This document shows positions 19,666-23,714 of a DNA stretch of 23,714 nucleotides, piece by piece. Position numbers and translations under genes: made by a program. Positions within the stretch are counted from its first letter, which is position 1. Each line of letters opens with the position of its first letter. The notes under the pieces are model-generated. The model saw only the letters and a program-made list of their open reading frames with translations, did not search any database and was not told the DNA's origin. The stretch is from Neolecta irregularis DAH-3 (taxonomy: Eukaryota; Ascomycota; Neolectomycetes; Neolectales; Neolectaceae), in assembly GCA_001929475.1 (NCBI GenBank), contig LXFE01004409.1:1-23714 (forward strand), read 5' to 3'.

Positions 19666-21356
19666 ATGACTGACTTAGCTGGCTTAAATCTTACAACCTT
19701 AATTAAGCGGTGGTTTTATTGTGATAATCAAAGCCTAATCAATTAGGCTCGAAGCAGCAACTTCGCGACTGGAAGATCTCGCTGAGGGGCCGGTCCTGAA
19801 TCCAGCGAGCAGCAATCCTCAATTATCGGATTCAGTAGACCCATCTACACGAGAAGATCCTACAGAACATACTAGTGAACTGTCTCCTGTGCTTGCCGAT
19901 TTCGATACCTTGGTTACGGAAGACTTATCGAAATACCTACTGTTATCGAAAGAAATAGGGGATGTGGTCAATTCTCAGGTATCACCGCTAAATAATAGCG
20001 AGCTCAAGTATTTAGGCCCAAATGGTGCAAATGGTGTTCTTGGAGCAGAGGAGATTTTTGGAATTGGTCGTTAAAGCCAAGAAAGTTGATATGGCCGATC
20101 CATTTTTCACCGAGTTGATTAAACCTATTCAAGGGGCCATGGTTGCAACTATTCAATATAGAGAAAAGCATCGGGCTAGTACTTTATACGATCATCTCTC
20201 TACTGTTGGAGAAGGCATACCTGCTTTGGGCTGGGTGGCAATGGAACCAACCCCTGCTCTCTTCGTGGGCGAGATGAAGGACGCGGCTGAATATTGGGGA
20301 AACAGAGTTATCAAGGAATACAAAAACAAGTATTCGACTCAAAGTCGGTTGCTTACTTGAAGGAATCTGAAACATGTCGAGTGGGCTCAAAGTTTTATTC
20401 ATGTTCTTGCATGTCTTCGATGTTACGTCAAAGTGCACCACACAGCAGGATTGAAATGGGACCCAAATGTCTATTCGTTCTTGTACAATAAAAACTAATC
20501 GTTTCTAGGGAGGCGATGCACGAACTCTTCGAAAAAACACTCCTGCAAATACTACTATACCCTCCAGAACTCTGCCTCCACCGGGCCCTCCGCCTCCACC
20601 TCCTTTTCTGGTTGTTGATGAAGCACCTGCAGCACCAAATGTCTCAGGAGACATGAATGCTGTGTTTTCCCAGATCAACCAAGGCACAGCTGTCACAGCG
20701 GGACTCCGTAAAGTTGACAAATCTGAAATGGTCCATAAGAATCCCGAATTACGGACACTCCCACCCATTCGCCGGAAGTCTAGTCCTGGTCCGGGCGTTC
20801 CCAAGAAACCATCTAGCCTGAAACGAAAATGCCAGGGGCTCCCAATTAAAGAACTCGACGGGAATAAATGGATCGTGGAGAACTTTGATGATAACCAGAA
20901 AATTATCTTGGATCAAACGGAGAGAAACCATGTTGTTCAAATTGCGAATTGCGAAAAATCGACTATCAAAATCGTGGGGAAAATTAATGCTGTCTCGATT
21001 GGTATTAATCTTAAATAACGTCTACTAACCGAAAAGCATGTTGCTCAAAACTGGGAATTGTAGTCGACAGCCTCGTCGCAACTCTTGAATTAATTAGATG
21101 TAAAGACTTTAGTCTTCAAATCACTGGAAAAGTCCCCACAGTTCTCGTTGACCAGTGTAATGCTGGCCAGATTTATCTGAGTCCAGAAACGCTAGACGTT
21201 GAAATAATTACTAGTTCATCGACTGGCATTAACGTTCAAGTCCCGAACCAAGGAGAGGAAGGAAATGAATTTGCGGAGCGGGCTGTCCCTGAACAAATCA
21301 AAGTTATTGTTGTAGATGGAAAGTTAGTCAGCAGCGTTGTCGAACATGTCGGATAG
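19666..21356 (+). CDS. SRV2: Adenylyl cyclase-associated protein (CAP/Srv2), 6 exons, 502 aa
   Basis: CAP recycles actin monomers from cofilin and, in fungi, links to adenylyl cyclase. Exons: 19666-19709, 19747-19978, 20016-20329, 20363-20468, 20509-21001 and 21037-21356. Introns are 37, 37, 33, 40 and 35 nt, giving 503 codons in one frame. The first 25 residues form the cyclase-binding coiled coil (LTTLIKRLEAATSRLEDLA). The helical folded domain follows (FDTLVTEDLSKYLLLSKEIG, KPIQ.., HLSTVGEGIPALGWVAMEP, EYWGNRVIKEYK, VEWAQSFIHVLACLR). A proline run lies at about 255-264. A WH2-like segment starts at 281 (MNAVFSQINQG, then TAGLRKV). The beta-helical CARP domain fills about 346-502, ending KLVSSVVEHVG. 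The start at 19666 is inferred from splicing into the RLEAAT frame. The 33-nt intron is the shortest in the window. Confidence 0.96.
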
Positions 21357-21382
21357 AGATACATCAGAATCTATTCGAATTG

Positions 21383-21388
21383 AATAAA
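21383..21388 (+). terminator. Possible poly(A) signal of the CAP gene
   Basis: AATAAA lies 27 bp after the CAP stop codon in an AT-rich context. Fungal poly(A) signals are loose, so this is only suggestive. Confidence 0.4.
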
Positions 21389-21581
21389 TCGTCTTTGGAA
21401 AGGGAATATGAACATCATGAGGCCCTTGCTGTTTCAGAGCACGAGTATCACATGTTATCAAACCCGAAGTGTTCCATTTGCTAAAGGCAGATGTTTAAAA
21501 TTAGAATCACATCTTAATACAAAAGATCCAGGCTCTAAACAGTCGCCAAAGGAGAGCTACACTAGATATATTTAGTGGATT

Positions 21582-22100
21582 TCATAGCACGGATTTTGTA
21601 CTTTCTTGGCAGTAAGATCCGGGAATCCGTATTTTCAAAGAAAAATCTGTTTCGTCTGGAATCGTTTGGGTAGAGACTGCGAACGGTTTAAAATGAGTAG
21701 ATGCTGCTGACGCATTGTCAGTCTTCATGAATGATGTCGAAAGGTCTTCCTCTGGATCTATGGGCCCTCGGGTGCTGATTACATCTTCAATCTTGATATC
21801 TTGGAGAATCTCGATTGCGTCATTTCGAATATCCATTAAAACGCCTAGATGTCTAAATCCTGTGTCGACAAGTACGACCAGTTCTTCGAAATCATTCTTT
21901 GCCCTCGATAACTGTTCGACTTCATAATACGCTTTTCCTCTTATTTGCAGGAGAACTATAGTTGTTTGAGGCCATGGCTTCCGCGTATATTCGAGTGCTC
22001 CAGTACATGCGTCAATACATTCCTGATATTCGCTATTTTCGTAGAGACGATCGACGGCTCGCGTTACAGAATACCAAAATTTGGAGAGTGCAGTCACCAT
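21582..22100 (-). CDS. Small TPR-like protein, 172 aa
   Basis: One exon from the ATG at 22100 to the TGA at 21582 encodes a helical N-terminal half with TPR character (AVDRLYENSEYQECIDACTG, then VLLQIRGKAYYEVEQLSRAK). This is followed by a second helical pair and an acidic, Ser/Thr-rich tail (RGPIDPEEDLSTSF). TPRs usually mediate protein-protein contacts, and the specific role is not recognised. A GT...AG pair 42 nt apart near the N-terminus would remove part of the first TPR helix, so I kept it as coding. The gene is convergent with CAP across 225 bp. Upstream on the minus strand a TATAAA lies only 31-36 bp before the ATG, close enough that the true start could lie elsewhere or the element may not be a TATA box. 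Confidence 0.6.
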   Translation of the reverse strand: MVTALSKFWYSVTRAVDRLYENSEYQECIDACTGALEYTRKPWPQTTIVLLQIRGKAYYEVEQLSRAKNDFEELVVLVDTGFRHLGVLMDIRNDAIEILQDIKIEDVISTRGPIDPEEDLSTSFMKTDNASAASTHFKPFAVSTQTIPDETDFSLKIRIPGSYCQESTKSVL

Positions 22101-22463
22101 TTGGAGCGACAAAGAAAGAAATGACTTTAATTTATAACCTGCTGCAGGGATTCAACTTAATGACCTGGTGTTTGAAGGCGCATTCTTGGACGTCTGCGGG
22201 CACCGAGGCTAAATCAGTGAAACGGTGCGAAAGAGACAATATAAATGTGTGCGACTGAAAAGAGTACACGACAAAAGACCACATTTACCACAAAGTTCGT
22301 GCTAAAATAAACGGCGCCAGCCTAATCAGAATTGAATTTAACGTTGTCTGCCCATCATGAACCACAATGAATTTGCTAAATTAAACATCCCAAATTTCAA
22401 TCATGTTTAATCTATCAATTGAGAGGAGTCGCTATAATGTTAGAGGTAGAGAAATAAATCAAT
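22101..22463. other. Intergenic, 363 bp; upstream of the TPR-like gene
   Basis: This gap lies between the TPR-like gene start and the stop of the GT32 gene, both minus strand. It contains TATAAA (minus, 22131-22136) and AT-rich sequence. Only very short open frames are present. No RNA gene or repeat is seen. Confidence 0.45.
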
Positions 22464-23678
22464 TTAGCACTCAGGGAAGAATCTAATCCAGCTGGCTGTA
22501 AGAATTTTGCCATCAGTTATGCCAAGACAAAGTAAGATGAACATACCCTGAAAATGATGCACCGCCAATATCCTGGGATCGCTCAGAGGAGGGCTATTTG
22601 AATGGCGTTGACCCGCACCAAATGCCCAGATCGGGTATATCATTAAATCTCCAAAAATGATTGGTTCATCTTGGTTGTGTAACTCATCTTTGACATCGAA
22701 CGTAGGATGAAATCTTTTGTGAACCCATTCGATAAGAACAGACGTCATAAAATCTGGCCCTGTCATATGACCAACATTGATATTCTTATTGAATTGCGCG
22801 TGATGTCGAATTGTAACAGCTGAATCGACCAGCCGGGCTATCATTTCTAATAATGCCGGATGCCCAGCTTTGGCGGCAAAAATGTATTGAGTGAGACAAC
22901 GACGATGATTATTCTCATTCCAATCCCCGTGCTTCTTGTCTTCGAGATTGCTTCCTTTCTCGTTCCAATCCATCTCCATCCCAGTGATGAATCCAACATC
23001 TGTGCCATTTGCTGGAGCAAGCCAATCGTTAAAGTGTTTTTTCGCAGTTGTGTCGATATCGGCCCAAATTCCACCGCGAATATATATAAGCAAATATCGA
23101 ACGAAGTCAGCTTTAAATATTCTCCGAACACTTAGAATATCAAAATACGCATTATTAATCTCGGGAAGATTATTATCAAGACAGAAGCGTTCGACAAAGA
23201 TATCTACTTGTTCGTCAGAGAGGAACAAATGTTCAAAATCAGGCATGATATTATCCCATGAAAGGTACTTGTCATCTGAAATAATATCTGGCTCGCGCCA
23301 TGTTTGAGATATTCGCTTCGTCCAGGGCTCCGATGGCGAATAAGGAATTGCCTTCCGTAGCCGATCTCGAAGATTGCCCTTGAAGTTGTTCCAGTCCACC
23401 CCGATTGGCTCATTCTCAGCATACGAAGGAACATAGCCGCCCCTTGTAATGTTTGTTGACTGGCGACCTCCCGGAGTTGTTCCACGCCCCATTGCGACTG
23501 AACTGCTCCCATAATTCCAACTGTACCTATATGACTGAGAGTCTGGGCTCTGGGAGGCTTTTGGTAATGCATCGTTGTATTGGTGGCTGTGGATGTACAA
23601 TATAACGCCCACAAGCAACAGTAACAAGGCCAGGACGACAGATTTTATAGCCTGTCGCAGTAAAAACACAGGAAACAT
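22464..23678 (-). CDS. Och1-like glycosyltransferase family 32 mannosyltransferase, 2 exons, 387 aa
   Basis: GT32 enzymes of the Och1/Hoc1 type add mannose to N-glycans in the Golgi lumen. Exons 23678-22547 and 22495-22464 are joined by a 51-nt intron (GTATGT donor, CATAACTGATG branch region, TTACAG acceptor). Residues 10-30 form a single hydrophobic signal anchor after a short cytoplasmic N-terminus, giving a type II topology. A Ser/Gly-rich stem follows to about residue 115. The catalytic domain starts near KRISQTWREPD and contains the donor/metal DxD motif in RGGIWADIDT (residues 201-210; Asp207 and Asp209). GHMTGPDFMTSVLIEW and the final AVHHFQ-SW pattern are typical of this family. The intron is in frame and stop-free, so retention would add 17 hydrophobic residues. 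The exact member (Och1 versus a paralogue) cannot be settled here. Confidence 0.92.
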   Translation of the reverse strand: MFPVFLLRQAIKSVVLALLLLLVGVILYIHSHQYNDALPKASQSPDSQSYRYSWNYGSSSVAMGRGTTPGGRQSTNITRGGYVPSYAENEPIGVDWNNFKGNLRDRLRKAIPYSPSEPWTKRISQTWREPDIISDDKYLSWDNIMPDFEHLFLSDEQVDIFVERFCLDNNLPEINNAYFDILSVRRIFKADFVRYLLIYIRGGIWADIDTTAKKHFNDWLAPANGTDVGFITGMEMDWNEKGSNLEDKKHGDWNENNHRRCLTQYIFAAKAGHPALLEMIARLVDSAVTIRHHAQFNKNINVGHMTGPDFMTSVLIEWVHKRFHPTFDVKDELHNQDEPIIFGDLMIYPIWAFGAGQRHSNSPPLSDPRILAVHHFQGMFILLCLGITDGKILTASWIRFFPEC

Positions 23679-23714
23679 TCTACCACGGAGAGTGATCTTT
23701 TGTGGTAAGGCTGC

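Noticed and set aside
22032-22073. Possible 42-nt intron near the N-terminus of the TPR-like gene
   Set aside because: Removing it would delete most of the first TPR helix (AVDRLYENS), and no clear branch site is present.
1-23714. tRNA, rRNA, CRISPR arrays, transposons, defence or biosynthetic clusters
   Set aside because: No T-loop and acceptor pairing, repeat-spacer pattern, transposase motif or backbone biosynthetic enzyme was seen on either strand.

Overview
The window is nuclear DNA of a filamentous-type ascomycete fungus (Pezizomycotina-like). The evidence is spliced genes with standard code, fungal-specific proteins (a uS4m with the Pezizomycotina-style C-terminal tail, an Och1-like GT32 enzyme, a Mak32-type PfkB protein, Stu1/CLASP) and close gene packing. 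No bacterial operon, tRNA, rRNA, CRISPR or transposon was seen. The order or genus cannot be fixed from sequence alone.

The most striking property is splicing. I modelled 36 introns by following conserved protein frames across ORF breaks. They run from 33 to 51 nt, with a median of 37 nt, well below the usual 50-70 nt of filamentous ascomycetes. Many carry a branch-like TAAC/TAAT/TGAC element whose adenosine lies only about 6-10 nt from the 3' AG. 34 are GT-AG and two, adjacent in the AVL9 gene, are GC-AG. In MAK32 a 35-nt exon lies between two such introns. ORF-based calls break these genes into pieces, and the models below rejoin them.

Layout, left to right. 1-110: C/T-rich tandem repeat. 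464-1980 (-): phosphatidate cytidylyltransferase (CDP-DAG synthase). 2179-3588 (-): unrecognised basic, low-complexity protein. 4003-4347 (-): 88-aa single-pass membrane protein. 4661-5289 (-): unrecognised protein of about 179 aa. 5612-8673 (-): AVL9-like late-secretory protein, nine exons. 8985-10778 (-): unrecognised protein with a coiled-coil, basic C-terminus. 10779-12407: gene-poor gap of 1.6 kb, the largest here. 12408-13654 (+): mitochondrial ribosomal protein uS4m (Nam9). 13880-18342 (-): CLASP/Stu1 microtubule-stabilising protein, eight exons. 18478-19575 (+): Mak32-like PfkB protein, divergent from CLASP across a 135-bp shared promoter. 19666-21356 (+): cyclase-associated protein (CAP/Srv2), only 90 bp after the preceding gene. 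21582-22100 (-): small TPR-like protein. 22464-23678 (-): Och1-like Golgi mannosyltransferase.

The genes are ordinary eukaryotic housekeeping functions (phospholipid synthesis, secretion and glycosylation, actin and microtubule control, mitochondrial translation) and do not form a pathway cluster. I see no mobile or defence system. What is worth following up is the very compact intron architecture and its odd cases.
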